Numbered from the stretch's first letter, positions 36,170 to 47,249 are shown. The stretch: DNA of 64,000 bases from Monodelphis domestica (GCF_027887165.1 NC_077232.1:18244755-18308754), one strand, 5' to 3'. Notes: generated by a model from the letters alone, not told the origin. Program-made: numbers and translations.

Positions 36170-37117
36170 ATGGAGAACAGATCTGAAGTGAAAGAGTTCA
36201 TCCTTGTAGGATTAACAGATGCCCCAGAGCTTCAGATTCCTCTCTTCATAATGTTCACCTTCATCTATTTCATCACTCTGGTAGGGAACCTGGGGATAGT
36301 AGCTCTGATCAGCTGGGATTCTTGCCTCCACACCCCCATGTACTTTTTCCTCAGTAATCTGTCTCTGGTGGATTTTGGCTATTCCTCAACTGTTACCCCA
36401 AAGGTGATGTCTGGGCTTCTCACAGGGGACAAGAGAATCTCTTATAATGGATGTGCTACCCAGTTGTTCTTTGTTGGAGCCTTTGCTACTACAGAAAGTT
36501 TCCTCTTAGCCTCCATGGCCTATGATCGCCATGCAGCTGTGTGTAAGCCCCTACATTATACCACTACCATGACTTCAACAGTATGTGCATATCTGGCCAG
36601 TGGGGCTTATATCTGTGGCTTTCTGACCTCCTCCATAGTTATAGGAAACACCTTTAGCCTTTCCTTCTGCAGGTCCAATGTGGTCCATCATTTTTTCTGT
36701 GATATCCCCCCTCTCCTAATTCTCTCTTGCTCTGATATTCACTTCATTGAGTCAGTTTTCTTTATCTTAGGGTCATTCACTGCTTTTTTCCCATTTCTTG
36801 TCATTTTTACATCTTACTTGCTAATCTTCATCACCATCCTGAAGATCCATTCTTCAGAAGGCCGACAGAAAGCCTTCTCTACCTGTGGTTCCCATCTCAC
36901 AGCAGTGTCCATATTTTATGGGACCATCATCTTCATGTACTTCCAACCCAGCTCAAGCCATTCAATGGACTCAGACAAAATGGTGTCAGTATTCTACACC
37001 ATGGTTATCCCTATGTTGAATCCTCTTGTCTACAGCCTGAGGAACAAAGAAGTCAAGAACTCTTTTTGGAAAGCTATGGGGAGAAAAAGACTTCAATTAG
37101 ATAATTCTTTTAATTAA
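36170..37117 (+). CDS. OR5B-like: Olfactory receptor, OR5B-like, intact
   Basis: Intact 315-aa class II OR. I choose the Met of [10 protein letters not shown], the OR5B start with an N-R-S glycosylation site; an in-frame Met at 36161 would add three residues and also lies within the exon. Motifs: TM1 LVGN at about 37-40, [21 protein letters not shown] from 53, NGC 93-95, [15 protein letters not shown] 116-130, ECL2 cysteines 167, 177 and 187 (SFC, FFC, LSC), [13 protein letters not shown] 234-246 and [15 protein letters not shown] 281-295. DRY is DRH. It is roughly 84% identical by eye to the OR at 51408 and in the same orientation about 15.2 kb away. Expected role: odorant GPCR coupled to Golf in olfactory cilia. 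Ligand unknown. Confidence 0.96.
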   Translation: MENRSEVKEFILVGLTDAPELQIPLFIMFTFIYFITLVGNLGIVALISWDSCLHTPMYFFLSNLSLVDFGYSSTVTPKVMSGLLTGDKRISYNGCATQLFFVGAFATTESFLLASMAYDRHAAVCKPLHYTTTMTSTVCAYLASGAYICGFLTSSIVIGNTFSLSFCRSNVVHHFFCDIPPLLILSCSDIHFIESVFFILGSFTAFFPFLVIFTSYLLIFITILKIHSSEGRQKAFSTCGSHLTAVSIFYGTIIFMYFQPSSSHSMDSDKMVSVFYTMVIPMLNPLVYSLRNKEVKNSFWKAMGRKRLQLDNSFN

Positions 37118-37204
37118 AGAGAAAATTCCATCTGCTCCAGAACCCTTTGGGATCCATCCTTGAAGTCAGGCTATTTTCTTTATGCACTTAGAAATGTAAT
37201 CCAT

Positions 37205-37346
37205 AATTTCTTAGAGACAACATCATGTAGTAGAAAGTAGAAAGACTTGGAGTTAGGAGATACCTGCATTTAAATTCTTTCTCAGAAATTTTCACATTTT
37301 GTAGCCTGAGGCAGCTTAAAGACCCAGTCTCAGTTTTCTCATTTTT
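37205..37346 (+). repeat. MIR/CORE-SINE, left part, split by an L1
   Basis: gtagaaagacttggagttag, ctgaggcagcttaaagaccc and tctcagttttctcattttt. It continues at 39016-39090 after the L1. The same SINE lies unbroken at 52456-52650 beside the other OR. Confidence 0.75.
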
Positions 37347-39015
37347 TTAAAATATGTTTTATTTGATCATTTCCAAGCATTATTCATTAAAGACATAGAT
37401 CATTTTCTTTTCCTCCCCCCCCCCCATAGCCGACGCGTAAATCCACTGGGCATTACATGTTTTCTTGATTTGAACCCATTGCTTTGTTGATAATATTTGT
37501 ATTAGAGTGTTCATTTAGAGTCTCTCCTCTGTCATGTCCCCTCAACCGCTGTATTCTGGCAGTTGCTTTTCCTCGGTGTTTCCACTCCCATAGTTTATCC
37601 TTTGCTTATGAATAGTGTTTTTTTCTCCTGGATCCCTGCAAATTGTTCAGGGACATTACACCACCATTAATGGAGACGTCCATTACGTTCGATTATACCA
37701 CAGTGTATTAGTCTCTGTGTACAATGTTCTCCTGGTTCTGCTCCTCTCGCTCTGCATCACTTCCTGGAGGTTGTTCCAGTCTCCATGGAACTTCTCCACT
37801 TTATTATTCCTTTTAGCACAATAGTATTCCATCACCAACATATACCACAATTTGCTCAGCCATTCCCCAATTGATGGGCATCCCCTTGTTTTCCAGTTTT
37901 TGGCCACCACAAAGAGTGCAGCTATGAATATTTTTGTACAAGTCTTTTTGTCCATTATCTCTTTGGGGTACAGACCCAGCAGTGCTATGGCTGGATCAAA
38001 GGGTAGATATTCTTTTGTCGCCCTTTGGGCATAGTTCCAAATTGCCCTCCAGAATGGTTGGATCAGTTCACAACTCCACCAGCAATGAATTAATGTCCCT
38101 ACTTTGCCACATCCCCTCCAGCATTCATTACTTTCCTTTGCTGTTATGTTAGCCAATCTGCTAGGTGTGAGGTAATACCTCAGAGTTGTTTTGATTTGCA
38201 TCTCTCTGATTATAAGAGATTTAGAACACTTCTTCATGTGCTTGTTAATAGTTTTGATTTCTTTATCTGAGAACTGCCTATCCATATCCCTTGCCCATTT
38301 ATCAATTGGAGAATGGCTTGATTTTTTGTACAATTGATTTAGCTCTTTATAAATATGAGTAATTAAACCTTTGTCAGAGGTTTCTATGAAGATTTTTTCC
38401 CAGTTTGTTGTTTCCCTTCTGATTTTAGTTACATTGGTTTTGTTTGTACAAAAGCTTTTTAGTTTGATGTAGTCAAAAATATTTATTTTACATTTTGTGA
38501 TTCTTTCTATGTCTTGCTTGGTTTTAAAGCCTTTCCCCTCCCAAAGGTCTGACATGTATACTATTCTGTGTTTACCCAATTTACTTATGGTTTCCTTCTT
38601 TATGTTTAAGTCACTCACCCATTTTGAATTTATCTCGGTGTAGGGTATGAGGTGTTGATCTATTCCTAGTCTCTCCCACACTGTCTTCCAATTTTCCCAG
38701 CAGTTTTTGTCGAATAGTGGATTTTTGTCCCAAAAGCTGGGATCTTTGGGTTTATCGTATACTGTCTTGCTGAGGTCGCTTGCCCCCAGTCTGTTCCACT
38801 GATCCTCCTTTCTGTCTCTTAGCCAGTACCAAATTGTTTTGATGACTGCTGCTTTGTAATATATTTTAAGGTCAGGGACTGCAAGGTCACCTTCCTTTGT
38901 ATTTTTTTTTTCATGATTTCCCTGGATATCTTTGATCTTTTGTTCTTCCAAATGAACTTTGTTATGGTTTTTTCTAAATCAGTGAAGACGTATTTTGGTA
39001 GTTCAATGGGTATGG
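37347..39015 (-). mobile_element. 5'-truncated L1, relatively young
   Basis: 1.67 kb of minus-strand L1. An open frame of 422 codons (38951-37683) is the ORF2 C-terminal half: AVPDLKIYYKAAVIKTIWYW, SFWDKNPLFDKN, KWVSDLNIK, TLIHCWWSCELIQPFW, FDPAIALLGLYPKEI and PSIGEWLSKLWYMLVMEYY, then a 3' UTR with a C-rich tract (plus strand) and a weak tail. Perfect 16-bp target duplication cagttttctcattttt at 37331-37346 and 39016-39031. The paralogous site at about 52.58 kb is empty. EN and RT catalytic domains are missing, so it cannot act by itself. Confidence 0.96.
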
Positions 39016-39090
39016 CAGTTTTCTCATTTTTAAAGGGCCTTAGTAATATCCCCTATCTTAAAAGATTTTTGTGGGGAATGAATGATTCAA

Positions 39091-39260
39091 TTCAATTAAA
39101 TGGCTTTGCTCTTCAAGTAGTACATTGTTAAAAATTATGTAGCTGATCTCCTCTTTCTAAAATTTCCATGTAGTGTCTATGAATGTTTGTGTGTGGGAGA
39201 GTGTATTCCCACACACAAACATTCATAGACACAACAGAAGAGCAAAGCCATTAAATTGGA
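39091..39260. repeat. Foldback inverted duplication
   Basis: Two nested pairs of arms. Inner: 39173-39198 and 39207-39232, a perfect 26-bp inverted pair around an 8-nt loop (gagtgtat). Outer: 39091-39114 and 39237-39260, 24 bp with two mismatches. The stretch 39095-39198 matches the reverse complement of the paralogous flank near 52.65-52.77 kb, so it is inverted relative to that unit. Confidence 0.9.
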
Positions 39261-39475
39261 TTGCTTTAAAAAGAATAGAACTGATGATAATGGCATTATT
39301 TATCCAGTAAGCACTAAACTAGCTTTTCAGAAAAAAGTGTATACATGACATACTTTGAAATTTAATCCACATTATTATTTTATCTGTTACTTTCTGAAAT
39401 GAAGATATCAACAAAAAAGTAAATTCAACACTTATCTGTAGAAATTACTCATTTCTCCGGTCCAAATGCTCACAC
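39261..39475. other. Duplicon sequence, no gene
   Basis: Aligns with 52770-52990 (agaatagaactgatgataat versus agaatagtattgctggtaaa; tccagtaagcactaaact). Confidence 0.6.
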
Positions 39476-40930
39476 CCAAATTTAATTATCTTTTTTGTGA
39501 GCTAGTTAGAACTGGCTCCAGCAACAGCCCTGAAGTATTACTTTAGGAAGGAATGTAAAAACCAAAAAGTCATCCTAATGGGCTGGAAAGAACCTTAAAT
39601 GGCACTGTGGGAGAGAGATATTTCACTGTGATGTCAGTATAGTTTACTGATGACAACCTCAATATCACTTCTATTTAAGCTAAATGGTTCTTTGGGTGCT
39701 TTATTTTCTGTGTATCTGAATTGGAGTTCCTGTGAATTAAAAAAAAAAAACATCTTATGACTATTCTGTGAGTTGAAATAAAGACTTTCCAGTATTGGGT
39801 AACTTGAATTATTTTCAAGGATTTGGAGACCTAACTTGATCATATTGGGAGAAACTAGGATCATGCTATACTTAGTGCTCAAATTGATTTTTCAGGAACA
39901 AGAACACTTCAGGGAAAAGAAACTAACAAGAGAGAGAACAATCTTTTTTGAAATTCATTTTCTAGGATTAAGCATGGTCCTCGGCAGTCCACATGTCTTG
40001 GTGAGGAGTTTAGGACTTTGAAAGAGCGAATACTTGGATTTCCAGTTGAAATTACTTTTAGATTTCACAGATGAGGTAACGGAGGCCCAAATATCTAGTA
40101 GGTTTTTGGTGTTTCCTTCCCCTACTTTGGCTCTATATCTTTTCCATCTGAGATTTAAAATTTTTGTTCCCATATATACTTTATACTATTATAAAGTAGG
40201 CATGGTTCATCTGAAAATACTCAGTGGATATAACTGGGCTATTAGTATAATATCAGTCAATAGTATGACTTGCAATTAAAAATATTAATGCCATACATGA
40301 CCACATTGAGAAATTGTTTGCCTCAAATAAGGGAAGTGATTGCATTGCTACTTTTCATCTGCCTTTTGAAAAATTATTATTGTTGTTCAGTCATTTATTT
40401 GTGTTTAATTCTAAATTTTATTTAAATATAAATGTATATATCATATAATATGCAAATAATAAATATAATAAATATATAAAATATATAAATAATATAAATC
40501 TATTTTATAGATGAAGAACTGAGGCAAATAAGGATTAAGTGACTTTCTTAGGGTCACAAAGCTAGCAAATATCTAAAGCTGGGTTTTAATTCCAACATTT
40601 CTGACTAGCCTTGATGCTTTATCCATTGGTAGCACATAGGGGCCTCATTTCAGAGGACATGTGAGTATTTATTTGGTTCTGGGTGTTGCATTTTAGGAAG
40701 GATATTGATGCCTGTAACATGCAAAAGGGAGGCTTATTGGAGACTATTCCAAAGGAGGAATAGTTAAGGAACTGAATGTATTCATCTTGGAGGATGAACA
40801 TTTAACTGTGGGTGGTTGAAGTAATGGAAGATGTTTCTTGTGTATCTGTTTGTATCTGTTTGATCCACAAGGCAGAAAAGAGGGAACTGGCTGGAATTTT
40901 CAGAGGCATACATATTTTGGCTCAATTTAA
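39476..40930 (+). repeat. Tandem-duplicon block downstream of the OR at 36170
   Basis: Aligns with 53010-54480: gtgagctagttagaactggc versus gtgagctagttggaactggc, ctgatgacaacctcaatatc versus ctaaagacaacctcagtatc, tcatctgaaaatactcagtg versus tcatcagaaaaagttcagta, tggatgaac-type text at the end. A shared minus-strand SINE (40380-40620) lies within, partly replaced here by an AT-rich run (40415-40505). No conserved ORF. Confidence 0.8.
40380..40620 (-). repeat. CORE-SINE shared with the 53.9-kb unit
   Basis: Left end ttattgttgttcagtcattt and right part gatgaagaactgaggcaaat, cttagggtcacaaagctagc match 53870-54125 at the same point of the paralogous block. The middle is AT microsatellite. Confidence 0.75.
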
Positions 40931-40939
40931 TTTTCAGAA

Positions 40940-41740
40940 AACCTATCTCCTTTCAGCTTTTTCACATTATTCTATGGTTCCTTACTTTAAAAAAATTACT
41001 TTGAAATTCTCATTATTGGAGAGTATTATCTGTATAAAAATAGATGAAAACACATCTGCACCTTCTTATCCTATAACATTTTGTACTTTTCCTCTCATAA
41101 ACCTTCCATATTAGGAGTTATACAATCCATTGGTGAAGAAACTAGGTGGAGTGGTAGATAGAGCAGTAGGCTTGGAATCAGAAAAGTCTTTAGGAGTTCA
41201 AATAAGACCTCATAAACTCACTATTTGTGTGACCCTGGGCAAGTCACACAATCCTGTTTGCCTCAGTTTCTTATCTGTAAAATGAAGAGAAGGAAATTGT
41301 AAGCCATTCCAGTATCCTTGTCAAGAAAATACCAGTGGCATTATGTGGAATTGGACACAATTTAAATGGCTAAACAACAACCAATGCATTGGAAATCTTC
41401 TTCAAGAAGTATTCACTAGGCCACCAGGACAGCTTCTGCAGTTATTATCCAAAAGTATAATCTCTGCCTGTGGAGAAGGTACCACCACCCCTATAATCAA
41501 CATCAGAACAAATTGCTGATCAGCTTCTCCTATTGATATAGGCAGAAAGGCAGCCTAGTTGAAGTCACAAGGCCACCTATGCAAGACACAACAGGTAATA
41601 GCTGGATCAAACCAGCAAAATTACCACCTTGAATACTATGACATCTTAGAATGTGATGACAATGAAAGATAAACTAGAGTCCAATATCTAGACTAGACAT
41701 AACATTCATAATTTAGAGAAGGAAGTCATGTGTAAAAGAG
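40940..41740 (+). repeat. Tandem-duplicon block (copy 2 of 3)
   Basis: Aligns with 25380-25865 and 58205-58690 (cttcttatcctataacattt, agttattatccaaaagtata, aacaaattgctgatcagctt, ggccacctatgcaagacaca). Contains the copy-specific SINE at 41134-41382. Confidence 0.75.
41134..41382 (+). mobile_element. CORE-SINE with RTE-like tail, unit-specific
   Basis: Head gaaactaggtggagtggtag, CORE ttgtgtgaccctgggcaagt, tail agccattccagtatccttgt and gaattggacacaat. Target duplication aatccattgg (41124-41133) and aatgcattgg (41383-41392). Absent at the aligned sites near 25.59 and 58.43 kb. Confidence 0.9.
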
Positions 41741-42485
41741 GACTACTCCTACTCCTATTACTATTGCTACTCCTACTATTAGTGCTAATGAAAAAAAAAT
41801 AATAACTAATATTTATAGAGCACCTATATATGCCAAGCATTGTGCTAAGTGCTTTTTAAGATCACATTTGATTCTTGTAACAACTCAGGGATGTAGGTGT
41901 TACCTGGGAAGTAGAGCAACTACCATCTTCCATATCATTTGCACCAATTACTGGATAATTGCTTTTATCATAAGGGTCCCAGGAAGAGTGGAAACTGTGA
42001 AACCACCCACCCTGCTTTCATTACATTCCATGAAGCCATTATCCAAGGGCATAGCTCTTGAGAAGATGTGATTTTGTAATGGTTTCTCCAAGTTCTGCAC
42101 TATCTTCCCTCTTTGTCACTAATGCTCAAGATGATCTAGGAAGAAAGTATTTTTTCCCACTCTAGCTCTTGGCACTTTCCAATTGTTGCTGATTAGATAT
42201 TGATTTTTCAAATTAATAAAATTAAAAATGGAAAATAATATCAATGCAAATGATATCAAGATATATTACCATTTGTTCTGTCATAGCAGAGTCTGATCCT
42301 TTAAATAATACTTGCATTTGAAATGTCCTCTGAATCAGAGCCCTTAAGGGAAGTGTATGTTTTACTTTTCCATAAGTATTCCCAGCATTTGGTTCAACAC
42401 TGCATATAGTAGGCATCTACTAAATGCTTTTTCATCATTCATTTATTTCACTTGGCTTGTAAAATTATGTTCTGGGGTCTTCAAA
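41735..42485 (+). repeat. Tandem-duplicon block with MIR
   Basis: Aligns with 60190-60965: gaggactactcctactccta, a MIR/L2-like segment (agcattgtgctaagtgcttt), agaagatgtgattttgtaat versus agaagtaatcttgaaactct, and ttaccatttgttctgtcata. A chance ORF here is not conserved. Confidence 0.75.
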
Positions 42486-42486
42486 A

Positions 42487-42487
<1 letters not shown>

Positions 42488-42545
<58 letters not shown>

Positions 42546-42566
42546 TATATATATATATGTATATAG
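42488..42566 (+). repeat. (TA)n(CA)n(TA)n microsatellite
   Basis: About 40 bp TA, about 16 bp CA, then TA again. Confidence 0.97.
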
Positions 42567-42779
42567 TCACCAAGAAGATGGCCTTAGAGACCTCAACTTC
42601 TTCCTCATTACCAACCCCATCTTATTTTCTCCTTTTGATCTTGCTTTTTCTCCTTTCATTATCTCTCCTCAAAATTCTTTTGCTTTAAATCACCAATCCC
42701 TACTTTCTCTCCCTTCTATTCTACCCCCTTTGACTTCTTTCCATCCTGCTTCTCAATAGGGCAATATAGGATTCTATAC
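42567..42779. other. Pyrimidine-rich L1-like or unique DNA
   Basis: T/C-rich with short ORFs of low complexity. Possibly the start of the L1 that follows. Confidence 0.35.
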
Positions 42780-45085
42780 TCAAATGAATTTGTTTATATT
42801 TAGATCATATATCCCTTTTGCTCTTATCTTAGATAATGATGTAAGATATTGGTGTATACCTAGTTTCTGTCAAACTAGTTTCCAGTTATCACAGCAATTT
42901 TTTACCAAACATCCTTGATCTATACCTTTGTCAAATACAAAATTACTATAATCTTTTACTGTTTTTTGTATGTCTATTCTATCCCATTGATCTATCTTCC
43001 TATTCCTTAGCCAGCATCAGGTACTTTTAATAATTATTACTTTAAAATATAGTTTAAAATCCAACACTACTAGACTTGACTTTATTTTTTCATTAATTCT
43101 TTTGATATTCTTGATCTTGTGTTCTTCCAAATTAATTAGATTATGATTTTTTCTACATCAATGGCATAATTTTTCATAATTTGATTGGGATGTCATACAA
43201 TAAATAGATTACTTAAGATAGGATTGCCATTTACTTATATTGTCTCTATACCTATTCATGAATAATAAATATTTCACTAATTATTTAGATATGATTATTT
43301 GTGTAAAAATATTTTATAATAATGTTTGTATATTTCCTGGGTTTATTTTGGAAGGTATGCTTCTAGATATTTCATCTGATCTGTGGATATTTTAAATGAA
43401 GTATTTCTTCTCTCTTCTTGTAGACTTGGTTAATAATATATAAAGATGATAATAATTCAGGTGAATTTATTTTATATCTTGCTACTTTACTAAAATTATT
43501 GATTTCAACTAACTTTTTAGTTACATCTGTAGAATTTTCCACATATACACTATCACATTATTTGCAGAAAGAGATAGTTCAATGACCTTTTTGCCTATTC
43601 TGATTCTTTCAACTTCTTTTTCTTCTCTTATTGGTATTAGTAGCTTTCCTAACACTGTTAAATATATTGGTGGTAATGGACATCCTAGTTTCACTCTTGA
43701 TTTTATTGGGAAGGCTTTTAGGTTATCCATGTTACTTATAATACTTGTTAATGGTTTTAGGTAGATGCTTCATATTTTAAGAAAAAATCCAATTACATCT
43801 ATACTTTCAAGAATTTTAATGGGAATGAGACTTGTATTTTGTCAATCTATATTATTTTCATTACTTTTGTTATATTGTAATCAGTTATGTTGATAGTTTT
43901 TCTTATATTACTCTATCCCTGCATTCCTGGTATAAATCCTATTTGGTGACAATGTTATCTCCTAGATAGTACTTTATTTAGAGTTTTGGCATCCATATTC
44001 ATTTTGGAAATTGGTTTGTAATTTTACTTCATTGTTTTTGCTATCACTGCTTTAAATATCATCACCATATTTGTTTAATTCTATATTGGAATTAGTTGAT
44101 AGTTAGATGTTTGGCAAAATTCCCTTGTAAATCTGTCTGGTCTTGATTTTTTTTTTCTGAGGAAGTTCATTCATGGCCTATTCAATTTCTTTTTCTTTGA
44201 TGGGTTTATTTAGATACTCTATTTTCTCCTCCTTCAATTGTTTTTTTGGCAGCAAACCAATAGCCTTAATTGTTTGCTTTATTCTAGAGTTTAACTATTC
44301 TCATGATACAGGAGTTGATGCCCCTGATTTTGGAAATTTTTGTGTTTATTTTTCCTTTTGGCCCTACTAACTTCTTACCATTTTTATAATTTTGGCCCAG
44401 ATATAGTCCTTACTTCCCTTGGCTCAAACCCCAGCTTGTAATTGACCTCAGATACTGCAACTAGAGGTCCTCCTGTCCCATTATAGTTCTACCACTGTAA
44501 TCAGACAGCTTGTCTTCTCCCTGGGATGGCAGCCAGAGACTCCACTGTTCTGTGGGTAACAGTAGTTAGCAGAGCCTTAGACCCTCAGCAATCATACTCA
44601 CTAGTATGTGCTCATTCTTTACTCTTCTTCTCCTGAAGCTCCAGACTGGGACAGAGCTCATGTCTTTCTTATCAGTGCAACTGGGCCCCTGAAGTCCTTT
44701 TTGGTTTGGTGGTCAACCTCCAACTGTGGGTGAGTGGCATCTTGAACTGAGTTTGCAGGCCACACATCTACCCCCCAGAGCTTGCTGCCTGTTGACTCCA
44801 TTAGTATCTGCAACTGCCTAAAGTTCTAGGTCAAGTAGACAAGCTACAGCTGTTCATTATTTCCCTAATTCTCGTGACTTGTTGATTACTAGGTGTTTGT
44901 ACTATCAGGTAAAATTGAGGCCAAGGATTTCAGAGACCTTTCTCCTAAGTTGTCTTGGCTACTCTGATTCACTCCCAATTCTTTTCTGTTTTTGCTGCTT
45001 TTTGCATTTATTCTATGGATTTATTTTTTATTGTTTGTGGGAGAATCTGGAGAATTAGGGAATCTGATATCCTACTCCACCATCT
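42780..45085 (-). repeat. Old L1 with RT domain and probable 5' end, internally deleted
   Basis: ORF2 homology on the minus strand from 42780 to about 44400. 43730-43521 reads KAFPIKSRVKLGCPLPPIYL ... GKKVIELSLSANNVIVYM, i.e. the L1 RT segment in which the catalytic FADD reads SANN. 44400-45085 is GC-richer and on the minus strand begins with gcaaaagatggtggagtagg, resembling mammalian L1 5' starts. Endonuclease and ORF1 are missing between, so the element is internally deleted or these are two pieces. Confidence 0.7.
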
Positions 45086-45460
45086 TTTGCAAGCCGTCCA
45101 GTGGTCTCTCTCTGAAGGTCAGAAGTCCACTCTGTCCAGTTGTGGTAATTTCAGTCGAATAATGGGGTGAGAATCTCTATGTGTTCAGTCACACATGTTC
45201 AGGCATCACATAGTGTTCTGCCATGGCATGGAGGGTCATTTATTATATAGGTTTACTGAGTACATAATTCTTTGGCATACAATACATTTTCTATATACAT
45301 GATCTAAATTTAATTGGATATGTCCCACATTAACAAATCACTTAATCAATAATCTTGTGATGTTACTACAACAAAGGATTCTGTGAACATTTACCATGTT
45401 ACTGCACCTGAAAATTTGTGATGGAGATGAATGATATGGATAGGGTAGTTTAGAGGTTAG
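45086..45460. other. No gene seen
   Basis: Nothing recognised. May be repeat DNA continued after the element at 45474-46112. Confidence 0.4.
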
Positions 45461-45473
45461 TACCCCCTGACCT

Positions 45474-46112
45474 GGGGTATATGGGGTGCTCAGGGAGGGG
45501 TAGTATCTCTGGTATGGAGGGCTTGTCGTGCCCTCTTAGGGCAGCTCTCCAGCCTCTGACCCCCACCTGACACCCAGCTCTCACTTGTGACTCCCAGTAG
45601 CTGCTAGCATGCAGCAGCGGCCATACCCCGGGCAACGGCTACGACAGGCTGGCTAAACCTTGTGAGGGTAGCCATCGGGTCGTCGACCCCTGGTGAACCA
45701 GGGCTTTGCTCACCCAGCATGTGAAGACTGCTTCGGCGGAACAGACGGAAGAAACCAATAAGAAAGTTCAACAGCTGAGATGGTGACGCAGCAAAGCACT
45801 GTGGAGTGCTTAGGGCATGTTGGAGCACAAAGGACAACATGGCCATCCAGTGCAGCTGAGGAAGTCTCCAGGTGTAACGATTTTTCATGCCACTGGACCC
45901 AGGCTTCCAACACCAAGAGAGTGGGACTGTCTCTGTGCATCAGCTTTTCCACTTAACTCTCCTTCACCCACAAGTATCTTTGTGCACACTCATCTATCCT
46001 AACCCTGTCCACCCTATAGTTTGGACTTCAAAGCCACATGAGGGTACATCAATAGATGATAATGCACAAAGATAATAGTCATTCTCAGTCACCGAGAGAC
46101 TACCACTATTAC
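45474..46112 (+). mobile_element. Short non-autonomous element sharing the RTE-type 3' end
   Basis: 639 bp flanked by a 13-bp duplication with one mismatch (taccccctgacct 45461-45473, tatcccctgacct 46113-46125). Its last about 90 bp (ggacttcaaagccacatgag ... tcagtcaccgagagactacc) match the 3' end of the LINE at 7797-8288 in complement, ending ACT-rich. The rest is unrelated to that copy: a GC-rich, CpG-bearing head (tagctgctagcatgcagcag, gggcaacggctacgacaggc, catcgggtcgtcgacccctg) unlike surrounding DNA. I read it as a 5' UTR plus 3' end joined, or an RTE-dependent SINE. It encodes no protein I recognise. Confidence 0.75.
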
Positions 46113-46125
46113 TATCCCCTGACCT

Positions 46126-46800
46126 TCTGGGAGGATCATTGTGCTTTTGATCAGCTTTCACAATCAATCACAATTACTTAGGAGATGAATAACAACATTT
46201 CCTATCTAAGTACAGAGTTAAAAGGTAACTTAAAGAAGATCAGATTTGGGATTTTCCTCAACTTACAAGTTCTGCTTTTCTTGTATTACTTTAAAATGCC
46301 TGGCAATGTTGCCTGGTTTCTGTCTACCAACAAATTCATCAGAATGTGTTAACTGTAAGGAAGGATTTATTATGGTGCTCAGGCATTTGATCAGTTTTGG
46401 GTGTGGGGCCTTGAAGTGTATCTCTGCTTGAGAGAGAGAGGAGGGTTAATGGGTAATGATCTTTAGGCTTTAATTCTGTGAATGCAATCTTTTTAGGGTA
46501 ATAATCTAGGGAGATTAAAGTGGGACATATGTGTGTTAACCCTATAAGTATTTGCTCTCATATTATTTCTCCTGTATTGGGGAGAGAACAATAATCATAA
46601 CAAGTCCATTAGTAAGAGAAGTTGGAGAGAGACAGAAGTCACAGAGGGGGATCAGTGGAAGCCTCATTTTCAGGGGGCTGCCTTGCAGTCCCCATCTCCC
46701 AAACTGTGTCTTTGTCAGCCAGTGGGGATTTGTCAGCTTCCCTCAACCTTCTTACCACAATCCCTCAAGGCTATCATTTATCAATTATAAACTGCTATCC
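46126..46800. other. No gene seen; possible old repeat
   Basis: Mixed composition with a GA-rich patch (46428-46446). I cannot name a repeat family and no ORF has a domain. Confidence 0.4.
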
Positions 46801-47200
46801 TCAGCATAATTCTGAGTTAGAGCATGCAAATATGTTTATTTGCATTTTACAAATGAAGAAATCAAGGATTATCTCAGTTAAGTGACTTGCCTAAAGTTTC
46901 ACATTGACATCCATTTCTATTCCAGATATTCTAACACCAAGTTCAGTGATGTTTCCCTAGCTCCCATTGGATAGATCTTTTTATTACCCCAACACTCTTT
47001 CATGTTTAGAAACACATTTGTTCATCACAAAAACCTTTTGATCATATTTAGGCTTGAGTTTACACTGTACTCATTTAAAAGATGAACAAACTGAGGCTTG
47101 CAGATATTCAAAGACATGGCCAATATCATGTACTATGAAAGTGGTAGAAACTGGATTCAAACCCAGTTTTAGTTGATGGCTTTCTCCAGACCCCTTTCTA
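46801..47200 (-). repeat. Two MIR relics
   Basis: tttgcattttacaaatgaag with ttaagtgacttgcctaaagt (46838-46970), and aaagatgaacaaactgaggc with ggattcaaacccagtttta (47060-47190). Confidence 0.6.
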
Positions 47201-47249
47201 TCTCACTTTTCTAACCACAAACTAATAATGACAAAATTCCCATGAGGAC

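Noticed and set aside
37683-38951. 422-codon protein-coding gene
   Set aside because: It is the C-terminal half of L1 ORF2 in a truncated insertion.
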